DNA of 57,708 nucleotides from Acidobacteriota bacterium (GCA_016192845.1 JACPTI010000017.1:1-57708); one strand, 5' to 3'. Shown: positions 40,864 through 53,384, numbered from the stretch's first letter. Translations and numbers: made by a program. Notes: generated by a model from the sequence alone, not told the origin.

Positions 40864-41124
40864 ATGAGCTTCTGGGAATTCCTGGGCGTGGCCTTGAGCT
40901 CCGCGGGACTTTTTGCGTTGATCCTCGGAGCGTTTCTCACCTATGCAGCCCGCAAGAACGGCGAGGCGACGCGGGCGCTCATCACCAACACGCAGGCAGA
41001 GACGCGGGCACTTCTCCAAAGCATGAAAGAACGCATGAGCCGCCTGCTGGACCGCATGGACCAGCGCGCCGATGAGCGCCATCGCGAGGTGGTCGAATTG
41101 ATCAAGGCGCTGCGGGCCGCATGA
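40864..41124 (+). CDS. Small membrane/coiled-coil repeat-family protein, copy B
   Basis: This 86-residue protein (MSFWEFLGVALSSAGLFALI, AARKNGEATRALI, one 11-residue repeat TQAETRALLQS, KERMSRLLDRMDQ, tail ADERHREVVELIKALRAA) is the closest relative of copy A. The upstream flank CGATGGTAGAATCGACCCAG-ATTGAG and the downstream flank GCATGACCGCAACC-GCCCGGCCT are shared with copy A (and the 5' flank with copy C), so the repeat unit is about 330 nt. TAGAAT about 20 nt before the ATG could be a -10 box carried by the unit. Confidence 0.78.
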   Translation: MSFWEFLGVALSSAGLFALILGAFLTYAARKNGEATRALITNTQAETRALLQSMKERMSRLLDRMDQRADERHREVVELIKALRAA

Positions 41125-41154
41125 CCGCAACCAGCCCGGCCTTCCGTCCGGAGG

Positions 41155-41220
41155 CTACTTGTTCGTGACCCGCACGTCATCGATGAACCAGCCCCGGTAG
41201 TCGTTCGCCATCGCGCCGCG
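41155..41220 (-). pseudogene. C-terminal fragment ending WFIDDVRVTNK
   Basis: The minus strand reads GAMANDYRGWFIDDVRVTNK before a TAG at 41155-41157. (Y/W)FIDDVRVT is a usual ending of secreted metalloproteases and lectin-like domains. No upstream coding sequence remains; 41221-41508 shows no gene. Confidence 0.5.
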
Positions 41221-41508
41221 CCCGTGCAGTCCTGCGCAACCACCGCGCACCTGCCACGCGCGGGCTGTCGCTCCTTCGGATCCGACTGCCGCCCGCCCGT
41301 CACCGTGCGCACGCCCCGATCTCACGGATTTCACCGAGAAATACCCGAAACGTTAGCGGGTAAGCCGACACACGTCAGACTACCGGCCGGATTGACGACG
41401 CCGCCCGCCGAATTCCCGGTAGAATCGCCCGACTGCCGGTGGCGCCAAATTTGCCCTTCGGCTCCCGGCCGTATGCTGAATTCGTCGCGGCAATTACAAG
41501 GTCCGCTT

Positions 41509-41611
41509 GGTCCGCCTGAAGGCGGACACTACGTGGCCCGGAGCTCGCACGCGTCGGGACCTTTCGTTCGCCATGGCGCCATGGTACGTAGTGTCCGGCT
41601 TTAGCCGGACC
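41509..41611. repeat. REPIN with two inverted GTAG-footed hairpins
   Basis: GGTCCGCCTGAAGGCGGACA followed by CTACGTGG and, in opposite orientation, TACGTAGTGTCCGGCTTTAG followed by CCGGACC. The two hairpins share the foot CGTAGTGTCCG in inverted order, the arrangement of a REPIN. Confidence 0.8.
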
Positions 41612-41695
41612 AAGTGGGCTGCGCACAATCGCACACGGCGGCACGTCGCGCGAATAGACTGGCAGCAGTGATCGACCAAGCAACCGGAGAGCTGC

Positions 41696-42421
41696 GTGGC
41701 AACTGATCTCCCCAGGCCGGAGCCAGGCGGCACCAGCGGGTTCGCGCCAGGGGCGGCGAGCGGGACGAACCCGAGCGACAGCGATCGCCACCCCACCGCG
41801 CCTGGCGCGGTGGGGGCCCCGGACTGGCGGCAGACGCTGCCGGTCCTGACGAGCGCCACCGTCACGGCGCGCGAACTCGTCACGGAAGACGCGTCCTCGC
41901 TGCTGCCCCTGCTCGCCGCGGAGGAGGTCACGCGGTTCGTGTCCCCGCTCCCGGCCACACGCGACGAATTCGAGCGCTTCATCGCGTGGACGCACCGCCA
42001 GCGCGCTCTTGGCCAGTACGTCTGTTTTGCGGTGGTGCCCGTCGGGATGTCGAGTCCGGTCGGTGTGTTCCAGCTGCGCTCGCTGGAGCCGGGCTTTGCG
42101 ACCGCCGAATGGGGCTTCGCCCTGGGATCGCCCTACTGGGGCACCGGCCTGTTCGTCGCGGCCGCGCACCTCGTGCTCGACTTTGCCTTTGGTACGATCG
42201 GCGTCCGCCGCCTCGAGGCGCGCGCGTGCGTCCACAACGTACGCGGCAACGGCGCGCTCCGCAAGCTCGGGGCCACGGCCGAGGGCGTGCTGCGGCGTGC
42301 CTTCCGCTCGCACGACCGCTTCTACGACCAGGTGCTCTGGTCCATCCTCGAAAGCGACTGGCGCGCCGCGACCGCCCGCGGCAGGAGTGGAAGCGCCCGG
42401 GGGAACGCACGAGTGGAGTGA
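41696..42421 (+). CDS. GNAT acetyltransferase, RimJ/RimL type (copy 3, orphan)
   Basis: This 241-residue paralogue of the GNATs at 17698 and 20549 has EEVTRFVSPLPATRDEFERF, WGFALGSPYWGTGLFVAAAH, RRLEARACVHNVRGNGALRK and DQVLWSILESDWRA. Unlike them it has no protease partner. Its first 40 residues differ and include a GC-palindrome (41789-41820) read in frame as HPTAPGAVGAPDW. Start GTG 41696. A REPIN lies just upstream. Confidence 0.83.
   Translation: MATDLPRPEPGGTSGFAPGAASGTNPSDSDRHPTAPGAVGAPDWRQTLPVLTSATVTARELVTEDASSLLPLLAAEEVTRFVSPLPATRDEFERFIAWTHRQRALGQYVCFAVVPVGMSSPVGVFQLRSLEPGFATAEWGFALGSPYWGTGLFVAAAHLVLDFAFGTIGVRRLEARACVHNVRGNGALRKLGATAEGVLRRAFRSHDRFYDQVLWSILESDWRAATARGRSGSARGNARVE
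41789..41820. repeat. GC palindrome (family C) inside the GNAT gene
   Basis: CACCCCACCGCG-CCTGG-CGCGGTGGGGGCCCC. Hairpin with 10-nt arms, read in frame as part of the variable N-terminus. Confidence 0.8.
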
Positions 42422-42466
42422 AGCGCGGAAGCTGGCTCCGATGCGCAGGATTGCACGCCGCGTCAC

Positions 42467-42630
42467 TTAGGCAGTTGGCAGTAGGCAGTAGGCAGTAAGC
42501 AGTGGGCCGTAGGCAGTGGGCCGGCAGCGCACAAGTCATAACGCTGTTCTGCCTATGGGCTGCCGCCTTCTGCCCATTGCCCATTGCCCATTGCCTACTG
42601 CCTACTGCCTATCTGCCTACTGCCTACTAC
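42467..42630. repeat. TAGGCAG heptamer arrays in inverted orientation
   Basis: Left array 42467-42523 repeats TAGGCAG and TAAGCAG units; right array 42550-42630 repeats the reverse complement (CTGCCTA, TGCCCAT). The two can fold on each other. The segment 42422-42687 holds no gene. Confidence 0.9.
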
Positions 42631-42687
42631 GTGGTCAAAAACAGTAGACGTCGGCGCGGGGGTGCGCAAGAATCAGCAAAGATACCC

Positions 42688-45120
42688 ATGCTGCCAGTCC
42701 CGGCACTTGCGTGGCGCGATCGCCTGCGCCGGCGGCTCGGCCCGGCCGCTGGAGGAGGCCTCACGCTGAGCGCGCGCGTGTACATCGCCGCGGTCATTGC
42801 CGCAGGCGCCACGCTGTTCGTGGAGCTCGTGCCGCGCGACTACCCGCCTCCCGTCTTGCTGGCGTTTCTCGTCGCGGGCGCCGTCCTCCTGTCGCTGTTC
42901 AAGCTGCGGCTGCCGCTCGCCAAGGACTCGTCGACGATGTCGATGGGCCATGCGGCCGATTTCACCGCGATCATCCTGGCCGGCACCGATGTGGCGATGA
43001 TCACCGCCTCGACGGGCGTGCTCGTCCAGTGCACCTTCCGGGTGCGGCGCCGCCAGCCGCTCTATCGCACGGCATTCAGCGTGGCGTCGATCGTGCTGGC
43101 GGTCCAGTCGGCAGGCCTGGCGTGGCGGGTGTCCGGGGGCGATCTCGCCGCGCTCTCCGTCTCGACGTTCTTCGGACCGATCGCCGTCATGGCGCTCGTG
43201 TACTTCGGTGTGAGCAGCGCCCTGGTGGCCACGGCGATCGGCCTGACGACGAGAGCCCCGGTCGCGCGGGTGTGGCACCGCGAGTTCTTCTGGAGCGCTC
43301 CGGCGTATTTCGTCTCGGCGGTGGTCGCCGCGCTGGTGTCGCTGAGCGTCCACTACAACACCTACGTCCTGCTGCCGCTGGTCGCCGCGCCGCTCTACAT
43401 TTCGTATCGCGCGTACCAGCTGTCGGTCCGGCGGCTCGAGGAGGAGCGGCAGCACGCGATCGAGCTGTCGGCGGCGCTGGCGCGCGCGACGCAGTCGGAG
43501 GCGGCGCTCGCGGCCGAGAAGGAGCGGCTGGCGATCGAAAGCACGCGGCTCGCGGTCACGCTGCGCACGATCGGCGACGGCGTCGTCTCGGTCGACGCCG
43601 CGGGCCGGGTCCTGCTGCTCAACGAGGCCGCCCAGAAGCTTGCGTCGCTCGCGCGCGACCGGCGCGACGCCGCCCACCTGGCGGAGATCCTCGAGGCGCT
43701 CGGCGTGCCGCCCGCGGCCGTGCGTCAGGCGCTCGATCAGGTGCTCGTCACCGGTGTGCCGGTGCACCTCCGCAGCGAAATTCCCGCCGAGCCGCACAGC
43801 CGGCTGCTGCAGGTGATCGGGGCGCCCACGCGAGACGGCGAGGGGAACGTGACGGGCGCCGTCTGGGTCGTGCGCGACGTCAGCGACGTCGCGCGCATCG
43901 AGCACGAGCAGGCGAAGGCGGCGCGGCTCGAGTCGCTCGGCGTGCTGGCGGGCGGTCTCGCGCACGACTTCAACAACATCCTGATGGGTATCGTCGGCAA
44001 TCTGTCGCTCTCTCAGGGCATGGTCCGCCCGGACCAGAAGCTGCTGGCAGCGCGGCTGTCGAGCATCGAGGCGGCGTGCGCGCGGGCGCGGGGCGTCACG
44101 ACCCAGCTGCTGACGTTCTCGAAGGGAGGCGCCCCGGTCAAGACCGCGGCCTCGATCGCCGAGCTCGCCACCGAATGCACCCGCTTCACGCTCAGCGGAT
44201 CGACGGTGGCGCCGCAGTTCGACATCACCCCCGACCTGTGGCCGACGGAGGTCGACACGGTGCAGATCGGCCAGGTGGTGCAGAACCTCGTCCTGAACGC
44301 GATGCAGGCGATGGCGCCGCGCGGCGGCGTCGTCACGGTGAGCCTCCAGAACGTCGAGCTCGACGCCGACTCGCTCCCCTCCGGCACGGCGCTTTCGCCG
44401 GGCCGGTACGTCTGCTTGACCGTGCAGGACACCGGACCCGGCATTCCACCCGAGCACCTGGATCGCATCTTCGATCCGTACTTCAGCACGAAGGAGAAGG
44501 GGTCGGGCCTCGGCCTGGCGGTTTGCTACTCGATCGTCCACGCCCACGGCGGCGCGATCACCGTCGACTCCGAAGCGGGGGCCGGGACGCGGTTCAGCGT
44601 GTACCTGCCGGCGTCGATTCGCAAGGTGGTGCAGCCGGTCGAGAGCGCCGCGCCGCCGCCCCGCGGCCTGCGCGGGCGCGTGCTGCTCATGGACGATGAC
44701 CCGATGGTGGCGGAGGTCGCGCAGGAAATGCTCGAGAGCCTCGGCTACGCGACGCAGATCGCCGCGTCCGGCGCCGAAGCCATCGAGCGGTTCCGCGCCG
44801 CCGACGCGAACGGTGACGGATTCGACGTCGTCATTCTCGACCTGACGGTCCCCGGCGGCATGGGCGGGAGCGACACGCTGCCGCACATCCGAGACGTCCG
44901 CCCGGACGTGCGGGTGATCGCCACGAGCGGATATGCGGACGATCCGGTGCTCGCGCGGTACCGGGAGTACGGCTTCGACGGCGTGCTGCCGAAGCCGTTC
45001 ACGCTGGCCGAGTTGACTCGCGCCGTCGAGGAGGTTCACGCCGCGCGCCCGGCTGAGGTGGCGGCACGGCTGCTGCCGGTCGGTCCGCTCGGACGACCGC
45101 GGCCGCCGGTCTCACATTGA
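42688..45120 (+). CDS. Hybrid histidine kinase with multi-pass membrane sensor
   Basis: This 810-residue protein has six to eight hydrophobic segments in residues about 28-230, a coiled-coil (RRLEEERQHAIELSAALARA), a PAS-like domain (about 285-400: VTLRTIGDGVVSVDAAGRVL), the kinase core with phospho-His426 (GGLAHDFNNILMG), N-box QNLVLNAMQAM, ATP-lid DTGPGIPPEHLDRIFDPYFS and GSGLGLAVCYSIVHAHGG, and a C-terminal receiver with Asp718 (VVILDLTVPGG) and KPF. It should pass a signal to an unlinked phosphotransfer or regulator. The ATG at 42688 avoids translation of the heptamer array upstream. The stop lies inside a perfect palindrome. Confidence 0.9.
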   Translation: MLPVPALAWRDRLRRRLGPAAGGGLTLSARVYIAAVIAAGATLFVELVPRDYPPPVLLAFLVAGAVLLSLFKLRLPLAKDSSTMSMGHAADFTAIILAGTDVAMITASTGVLVQCTFRVRRRQPLYRTAFSVASIVLAVQSAGLAWRVSGGDLAALSVSTFFGPIAVMALVYFGVSSALVATAIGLTTRAPVARVWHREFFWSAPAYFVSAVVAALVSLSVHYNTYVLLPLVAAPLYISYRAYQLSVRRLEEERQHAIELSAALARATQSEAALAAEKERLAIESTRLAVTLRTIGDGVVSVDAAGRVLLLNEAAQKLASLARDRRDAAHLAEILEALGVPPAAVRQALDQVLVTGVPVHLRSEIPAEPHSRLLQVIGAPTRDGEGNVTGAVWVVRDVSDVARIEHEQAKAARLESLGVLAGGLAHDFNNILMGIVGNLSLSQGMVRPDQKLLAARLSSIEAACARARGVTTQLLTFSKGGAPVKTAASIAELATECTRFTLSGSTVAPQFDITPDLWPTEVDTVQIGQVVQNLVLNAMQAMAPRGGVVTVSLQNVELDADSLPSGTALSPGRYVCLTVQDTGPGIPPEHLDRIFDPYFSTKEKGSGLGLAVCYSIVHAHGGAITVDSEAGAGTRFSVYLPASIRKVVQPVESAAPPPRGLRGRVLLMDDDPMVAEVAQEMLESLGYATQIAASGAEAIERFRAADANGDGFDVVILDLTVPGGMGGSDTLPHIRDVRPDVRVIATSGYADDPVLARYREYGFDGVLPKPFTLAELTRAVEEVHAARPAEVAARLLPVGPLGRPRPPVSH

Positions 45121-45170
45121 ACGACTACCGCCTGAAAGGCGGTAGTCGTTCAAACCTGGCACGTGGGACT
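45117..45170. repeat. Palindromic repeat family A overlapping the kinase stop codon
   Basis: A 37-nt perfect palindrome (arms TTGAACGACTACCGCCT, loop GAA) is followed by the family tail ACCTGGCACGTGGGACT. The kinase TGA (45118-45120) lies in the left arm. It could work as a terminator without a T-tract or protect the mRNA end. Confidence 0.85.
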
Positions 45171-45208
45171 AAATACGTTCGGTTTCGGCGTGCTATGCTG
45201 ACTTCCGC

Positions 45209-45292
45209 GCGAAAGTGGCGGAATTGGCAGACGCGCCAGACTTAGGATCTGGTACCCGAAAGGGTATGGGGGTTCGAGTCCCTCCTTTCGCA
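45209..45292 (+). tRNA. tRNA-Leu (anticodon UAG)
   Basis: The acceptor stem GCGAAAG/CTTTCGC, discriminator A, the anticodon stem CCAGA/TCTGG with loop CTTAGGA (anticodon TAG), a long variable arm (CCCGAAAGGG) and the T-loop GGTTCGAGTCC fit a class II tRNA-Leu for CUA codons. The genomic 3' end is A-T instead of CCA, so CCA must be added. TATGCT (45194-45199) is a possible -10. Confidence 0.95.
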
Positions 45293-45301
45293 TTCAGTTC
45301 A

Positions 45302-45378
<77 letters not shown>

Positions 45379-45380
45379 CC

Positions 45381-46676
45381 ATGAAAACCGAATTCACCGA
45401 CGTCAGCGAAACCCGGAAGACGCTCACGGTTGAAATCCCGACCGATGTGGTCGATGCGGAGGTTGATCGGGTCGCGCGCGATTACACGAAACGCGCGCGG
45501 CTGCCCGGCTTCCGCCCGGGCAAGGTCCCGCAGAGCGTCGTCAAGCGGCGCTTCCGCGGCGAGATCCTGCACGAGGTCATGCACGGTCTCATCCCGCGCG
45601 CGGTCGAAGAGGCGCTCCAGGAGCGCGGCATCGAGCCGGTCGACACGCCGAACATCCGGGACGTCGAGCTGGCCGAAGGGCATCCGCTCAAGTTCACCGC
45701 CGCGTTCGAGACCGTCCCGCCGTTCGATCCCGGCGACCTCTCCTCGATCACGCTGCGGCAGCCGTTGACGGAGGTCACGGACCAGGCGGTCGAAGGCGTT
45801 CTGCAGCGGCTGCGCGAGCGCGCCGCCAGATACGAGACGGTCGAGGGCCGTCCCGTGGCGGAGGACGACACGGTGGCGATGCAGCTCGATCGCACGGGGC
45901 CGGACGGCCGCGTCGACCATCACGACGAGATCAGCGTGCAGCTCGGGGCGCCCGGCAATCCTCCCGGCTTCGACGCGCAGCTCGTGGGCCTGAACGCTGG
46001 CGACTCGAAGACGTTCACCGTGCACTTCCCGGACAGCTATCCGGTCCCCGAGCTCGCGGGCACCGATCAGACGTACGCGGTCACGATCCGGAGCATCCGC
46101 CGCCGCGTGCTGCCGGATCTGGACGACGAGTTCGCGAAGGACGTCGGCGCGTTCGAGTCGCTCGCCGCGCTCCGCGACCGGATCCGCGCGGATCTCGAGG
46201 AGGACGCGCGCGACACAACGCGGCGGCACGTCCGGGCGGATCTGTTCCGCCAGCTCGCCGGGCGCGTCACGTTCGAGCTGCCCGCCTCGCTCGTCGAGCG
46301 CGAGATGGACCGCCGCGTCGAGGAGTTCGCGCGCCAGCTGACGGCGCAGAACGTCGACCCGCAGCAGGCGGGGATCGACTGGGCGCAATTCCGTGAAGCC
46401 CAGCGGGAGCCCGCGCGGGACGCGGTCGCCAGCGCCCTGGTGCTCGACGAGATCGCCCGGCGGGAGCGGATTACGGTCGGTCGCGAAGATGTCGATAAAG
46501 AGATCGAGCGGTTCGCCGCGCGGGCCGGCCGGCCGCCGGCGGCCCTCCGCGCGCAGCTCGAAAAGGAGGGCGGCATCTCCCGCCTCTACGCGGGGTTACG
46601 GCGGGAGAAGGCGGTTGACTTGGCGCTGTCGCGTGCTAAGATGACGGACGAACCCGCCGAAATCATTGGTGATTAG
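45381..46676 (+). CDS. tig: Trigger factor
   Basis: This 431-residue protein matches trigger factor, the ribosome-bound chaperone. Residues about 1-130 are the ribosome-binding domain with the signature LPGFRPGKVPQSVVKRRF; about 150-235 the FKBP-like PPIase domain (DDTVAMQLDRTGPDG, FPDSYPVPELAGTD); the rest is the helical C-terminal chaperone arm. Length and order are standard. It heads the tig-clpP-clpX-lon cluster common in bacteria. The start is directly after a heptamer hairpin, with no clear SD. Confidence 0.95.
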   Translation: MKTEFTDVSETRKTLTVEIPTDVVDAEVDRVARDYTKRARLPGFRPGKVPQSVVKRRFRGEILHEVMHGLIPRAVEEALQERGIEPVDTPNIRDVELAEGHPLKFTAAFETVPPFDPGDLSSITLRQPLTEVTDQAVEGVLQRLRERAARYETVEGRPVAEDDTVAMQLDRTGPDGRVDHHDEISVQLGAPGNPPGFDAQLVGLNAGDSKTFTVHFPDSYPVPELAGTDQTYAVTIRSIRRRVLPDLDDEFAKDVGAFESLAALRDRIRADLEEDARDTTRRHVRADLFRQLAGRVTFELPASLVEREMDRRVEEFARQLTAQNVDPQQAGIDWAQFREAQREPARDAVASALVLDEIARRERITVGREDVDKEIERFAARAGRPPAALRAQLEKEGGISRLYAGLRREKAVDLALSRAKMTDEPAEIIGD

Positions 46677-46773
46677 CGATTTGTGATTTGCGATTTGGTT
46701 GGGGCCGATTCGAGATCGCGAAGCGCAATCCAAGGAACCAGGACACAGATCACTAATCGCAAATCGCAAATGC
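46672..46773. repeat. TTGCGAT heptamer arrays that reach the clpP start codon
   Basis: GATTTGTGATTTGCGATTTG (46678-46697) and, in inverted orientation, CACTAATCGCAAATCGCAAA (46751-46770) face each other. The clpP ATG at 46770 is formed by the last unit. A hairpin here could hide the start. Confidence 0.85.
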
Positions 46774-47363
46774 GCAACCAGTTGGTGCCGATGGTGGTCG
46801 AGCAGACCAACCGCGGCGAACGGGCGTACGACATTTTTTCGCGGCTGCTGAAGGACAGCATCATCATGATCGGCACGCCGATCGATGACGCGATCGCGAA
46901 CCTCGTGATTGCACAGATGTTGTTTTTGGAGGCGGAGGATCCCGACAAGGACATCATGATGTACATCAACAGTCCAGGCGGATCGATCACCGCCGGGCTG
47001 GCGATCTACGACACGATGCAGTTCATCAAGCCCGACGTGCAGACGGTCTGCATCGGCCAGGCCGCATCGATGGCGGCGGTCCTGCTTGCGGCCGGCGCGA
47101 AGGGCAAACGCTTTTCGTTGCCGAACTCCCGAATCGTGATCCATCAGCCGCTGATGCAGGGGCTCGCGGGGCAGGCGACCGACATCGACATCGCGGCGCG
47201 GGAAATCCTGCGCGTGCGCGAGCGGCTGAACGAAATCCTCGTTGCTCACACGGGGCAGCCGCTCAGGCGCATTCAGGAGGACACCGAGCGCGATTACATC
47301 ATGTCGGCCGACCAGGGGAAGGAATACGGGATTATCGATGACGTCATTCGGAAACGGGTGTAA
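46770..47363 (+). CDS. clpP: ATP-dependent Clp protease proteolytic subunit
   Basis: This 197-residue protein is ClpP, the barrel peptidase that works with ClpX. The triad is Ser100 ([11 protein letters not shown]), His125 ([11 protein letters not shown]) and Asp171 (EDTERDY). [20 protein letters not shown] is the standard N-terminus after processing. The start ATG stands inside a heptamer repeat and has no good SD, so translation may depend on folding of that repeat or on coupling with tig. clpX follows after a hairpin terminator. Confidence 0.95.
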   Translation: MRNQLVPMVVEQTNRGERAYDIFSRLLKDSIIMIGTPIDDAIANLVIAQMLFLEAEDPDKDIMMYINSPGGSITAGLAIYDTMQFIKPDVQTVCIGQAASMAAVLLAAGAKGKRFSLPNSRIVIHQPLMQGLAGQATDIDIAAREILRVRERLNEILVAHTGQPLRRIQEDTERDYIMSADQGKEYGIIDDVIRKRV

Positions 47364-47365
47364 AG

Positions 47366-47430
47366 TTAAAAAGCCGGGCGGACGCGGCCGCTCGGCTTGG
47401 TCCCGCGGCCGGTTCCGCCCGGATTTTTAA
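47366..47430 (+). terminator. Hairpin between clpP and clpX (terminator or attenuator)
   Basis: Arms TTAAAAAGCCGGGCGGA (47366-47382) and TCCGCCCGGATTTTTAA (47414-47430) pair over 16 of 17 positions, and the right arm ends in TTTTTAA. It resembles an intrinsic terminator in both directions. It ends 2 nt before the clpX ATG and leaves no room for an SD, so it may limit clpX expression. Confidence 0.75.
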
Positions 47431-47432
47431 CT

Positions 47433-48680
<1,248 letters not shown>

Positions 48681-48781
48681 GCTTCGGGCGTTGGACTTTG
48701 GGCTTTGGGCTTCTGGAGGTTGCCCTAAAGCCAAGAGCCCAAAGCCCCCAAAGCCCGCAGCCTGAAGCCCAAAGCCAAGGA
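48681..48781. repeat. GGGCTTT/AAAGCCC heptamer arrays before lon
   Basis: GGACTTTGGGCTTTGGGCTT (about 48691-48710) faces GCCCAAAGCCCCCAAAGCCC and further units to 48781. The array ends 5 nt before the lon ATG. Confidence 0.88.
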
Positions 48782-48786
48782 TCTGA

Positions 48787-51177
<2,391 letters not shown>

Positions 51178-51185
51178 TCTGGAAG

Positions 51186-51268
51186 GCATTCGGCTTTAGG
51201 CTTCCGGCTGTGGGCGGCGTGCGACTCTTCCACGCCTGAAGCCCACAGCCCAAAGCCTGAAGCCGGAC
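51186..51268. repeat. GGCTTTAG/AAGCCCA heptamer arrays before engB
   Basis: TTCGGCTTTAGGCTTCCGGC (51188-51207) faces GCCTGAAGCCCACAGCCCAA and AGCCTGAAGCCGG to 51268. It ends 3 nt before the GTG start of engB. Confidence 0.85.
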
Positions 51269-51270
51269 GC

Positions 51271-51963
51271 GTGGTGGAGATTTCGGCCGAATTCGTCACG
51301 AGCGCCGCCACGGCCCGTGACTTTCCCCGTGATCGGCTGGCGGAGGTTGCGCTCGTCGGCCGGTCCAATGTGGGCAAATCGAGCCTGATCAATGCTCTGG
51401 TGCGGCGACAGGTGGCCCGCACGAGCGCGGCGCCGGGCAAGACGCGCCTGGCGAACTTCTACCGCGTGCAGCGGGGAGCGGCGCCGGCGTTCTACCTGGT
51501 GGATCTGCCGGGCTACGGCTATGCGCGGGGCGGCGACGCCGCCGCGCGTGAGTTCAACCGGCTGACCGAGGCGTATTTCGCGAGAGCCCGTGGGGCGAGC
51601 CACGGCACCCCATCGCGCAGGCGCGATGGGGACCCAGCGGACCGGCTCGCCAGCGCGGACCTGACAAGGTCCGCGCCACGCGAGTCCGTGGACATCGGCG
51701 CCCTGCTCCTCGTGGACGCGCGGCATCCGGGCCTCGAGTCGGATCTCGACGCGTGGGCGTGGCTGCAGGCACAGCCGTGGCCCCGCGCCGTCGTCGGAAC
51801 CAAGGCTGACACGCTGACGCGCGCCGAACGCGCGCGCCATACCCGGGAACTGGAATCGCTGTTTGACATCCCCGTCCCGCTCGTCTCAGCGGAGACGGGG
51901 GAAGGACTGGACGTACTGTGGAAGCTGATCGCGAGACTCCCAAATCGAAGAACGGCGCCGTAG
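51271..51963 (+). CDS. engB: Ribosome-biogenesis GTP-binding protein EngB/YsxC
   Basis: This 230-residue GTPase helps assemble the large ribosomal subunit. G1 is GRSNVGKSS (about residues 30-38), G2 region PGKTR, G3 DLPGYGYA (about 75-82) and G4 GTKAD (about 176-180). Between G3 and G4 a 30-residue insert ([20 protein letters not shown] and TRSAPRES) is encoded by two GC-rich palindromes (51606-51677) and is absent from usual EngB proteins of about 200 residues. The start is a GTG at 51271; the stop overlaps rho by 46 nt. Confidence 0.92.
   Translation: MVEISAEFVTSAATARDFPRDRLAEVALVGRSNVGKSSLINALVRRQVARTSAAPGKTRLANFYRVQRGAAPAFYLVDLPGYGYARGGDAAAREFNRLTEAYFARARGASHGTPSRRRDGDPADRLASADLTRSAPRESVDIGALLLVDARHPGLESDLDAWAWLQAQPWPRAVVGTKADTLTRAERARHTRELESLFDIPVPLVSAETGEGLDVLWKLIARLPNRRTAP
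51606..51677. repeat. Two palindromes inserted in frame in engB
   Basis: CACCCCATCGCG-CAGG-CGCGATGGGGACC (51606-51635) belongs to family C. GCGCGGACCT-GACA-AGGTCCGCGC (51654-51677) is a second hairpin. Together they add about 30 residues to a loop. Confidence 0.85.
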
Positions 51964-53294
51964 GCACGGCAACCGCCACCCCCGCCGCCGCCAACGCCCA
52001 GGCGCCCGCGCCGGCCCAGCCGCCCCCCGCGCAGTCGATCTCGCTGTCGGCGCTCAAGGAGATGAACATCTCCGCGCTGACCAAGATCGCCAAGGAGCTC
52101 GACATCGCCGGCGCCACCGGCATGCGCAAGCAGGAGCTCATCTTCGAGATCCTGCGCGTGCGGGCCGAGAAGAGCGGCAACATCTTCTCGGAAGGGGTGC
52201 TCGAGACGCTGCCGGACGGCTTCGGGTTCCTGCGGGCGCCGGACTACAACTACCTGCCGGGGCCGGACGACATCTACGTGTCGCCGTCGCAGATCCGCAA
52301 GTTCGACCTCCACACGGGCGATACCGTTTCGGGCGTCATCCGGCCGCCGAAGGATGGCGAGCGCTACTTCGCGCTCATCAAGGTCGAGGCGATCAACTTC
52401 GAGCCGCCGGAGAAGACGAAGGAAAAGATCTTCTTCGAGAACCTGACGCCGCTCTATCCGCAGCAGAAGTTCTCACTCGAGACGTCGGCAGAAAACCTGT
52501 CCGGCCGCGTGATGGACCTGTTGACGCCGCTCGGGAAAGGGCAGCGCGGCCTGATCGTCGCGCCGCCGCGGACTGGCAAGACGATGCTGCTGCAGAGCAT
52601 TGCGAACAGCATCACGACGAACCACCCGGAGGTGTACCTGATCGTGCTGCTGATCGACGAGCGGCCGGAAGAGGTCACGGACATGCAGCGCTCGGTGCAC
52701 GGCGAGGTGATCTCGTCGACCTTCGATGAGCCGGCGCAGCGCCACGTGCAGGTGGCCGAGATGGTGATTGAGAAGGCGAAGCGCCTCGTCGAGCACAAAA
52801 AGGACGTCGTGATCCTGCTCGACTCGATTACGCGGCTCGCACGCGCCTACAACACCATCGTGCCGGCCTCCGGCAAGGTGCTGTCGGGCGGCGTCGACAG
52901 CAACGCCCTGCAGCGGCCGAAGCGGTTCTTCGGCGCCGCGCGCTGCATCGAGGAAGGCGGCTCGCTGACCATCGTCGCCACGGCGCTCGTCGACACGGGG
53001 TCGCGCATGGACGAGGTGATCTTCGAGGAGTTCAAGGGCACCGGCAATAGTGAGGTCCACCTCGATCGCAAGCTGACCGACCGCCGCGTGTTCCCGTCGA
53101 TCGACATCACCAAGAGCGGCACGCGCAAGGAGGAGCTGCTCCTGCCGAAGGAGGAGCTCAACCGCGTCTGGGTGCTCCGGAAGGTGCTGACGCCCCTCTC
53201 CCCCACCGAGGCGATGGAGCTGCTCCTGTCGAAGATGAGCAAGACCAAGACGAACGCCGAGTTCCTGGCGGCGATGGCGGCGGGAAAGTCCTAA
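51918..53294 (+). CDS. rho: Transcription termination factor Rho
   Basis: This 458-residue protein is Rho, the hexameric RNA-dependent helicase. An Ala/Pro-rich extension (about 15-40) precedes the Rho N-terminal domain ([20 protein letters not shown]), the cold-shock RNA-binding fold ([20 protein letters not shown]) and the RecA-like motor (Walker [34 protein letters not shown]). E. coli Rho has 419 residues; the extra length is the extension. The GTG start overlaps engB; GGGGGAAGGA lies 10 nt upstream. Confidence 0.96.
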   Translation: MEADRETPKSKNGAVGTATATPAAANAQAPAPAQPPPAQSISLSALKEMNISALTKIAKELDIAGATGMRKQELIFEILRVRAEKSGNIFSEGVLETLPDGFGFLRAPDYNYLPGPDDIYVSPSQIRKFDLHTGDTVSGVIRPPKDGERYFALIKVEAINFEPPEKTKEKIFFENLTPLYPQQKFSLETSAENLSGRVMDLLTPLGKGQRGLIVAPPRTGKTMLLQSIANSITTNHPEVYLIVLLIDERPEEVTDMQRSVHGEVISSTFDEPAQRHVQVAEMVIEKAKRLVEHKKDVVILLDSITRLARAYNTIVPASGKVLSGGVDSNALQRPKRFFGAARCIEEGGSLTIVATALVDTGSRMDEVIFEEFKGTGNSEVHLDRKLTDRRVFPSIDITKSGTRKEELLLPKEELNRVWVLRKVLTPLSPTEAMELLLSKMSKTKTNAEFLAAMAAGKS

Positions 53295-53364
53295 AGGCTT
53301 CGGGCTTTAGGCTTCAGGCCTTGGGCCTTCCCAAAGCCCATGGCCAAGGGCCCAAAGCCCATAT
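53294..53364. repeat. GGGCTTTA heptamer arrays before rpmE
   Basis: CTTCGGGCTTTAGGCTTCAG faces CCCAAAGCCCATGGCCAAGG and GCCCAAAGCCC to 53362. TATAAT (53370-53375) follows it, then GGAGA and the start codon. Confidence 0.85.
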
Positions 53365-53384
53365 ACCCATATAATGGAGATACC

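Noticed and set aside
42467..42630. CRISPR-like appearance of the regular repeats
   Set aside because: The unit is only 7 nt, with no spacers, no cas genes and inverted arms.
42673..45039. 788-residue antisense frame over the hybrid kinase
   Set aside because: The plus strand encodes a complete hybrid kinase; the antisense product has no recognisable domain.
45117..45153. Standard intrinsic terminator after the hybrid kinase
   Set aside because: The palindrome is perfect but has no T-tract and belongs to a dispersed repeat family, so terminator function is not supported.
53370..53375. TATAAT before rpmE as its promoter
   Set aside because: It is 9 nt from the start codon and would remove the GGAGA ribosome site from the transcript; no -35 is visible in the heptamer array.
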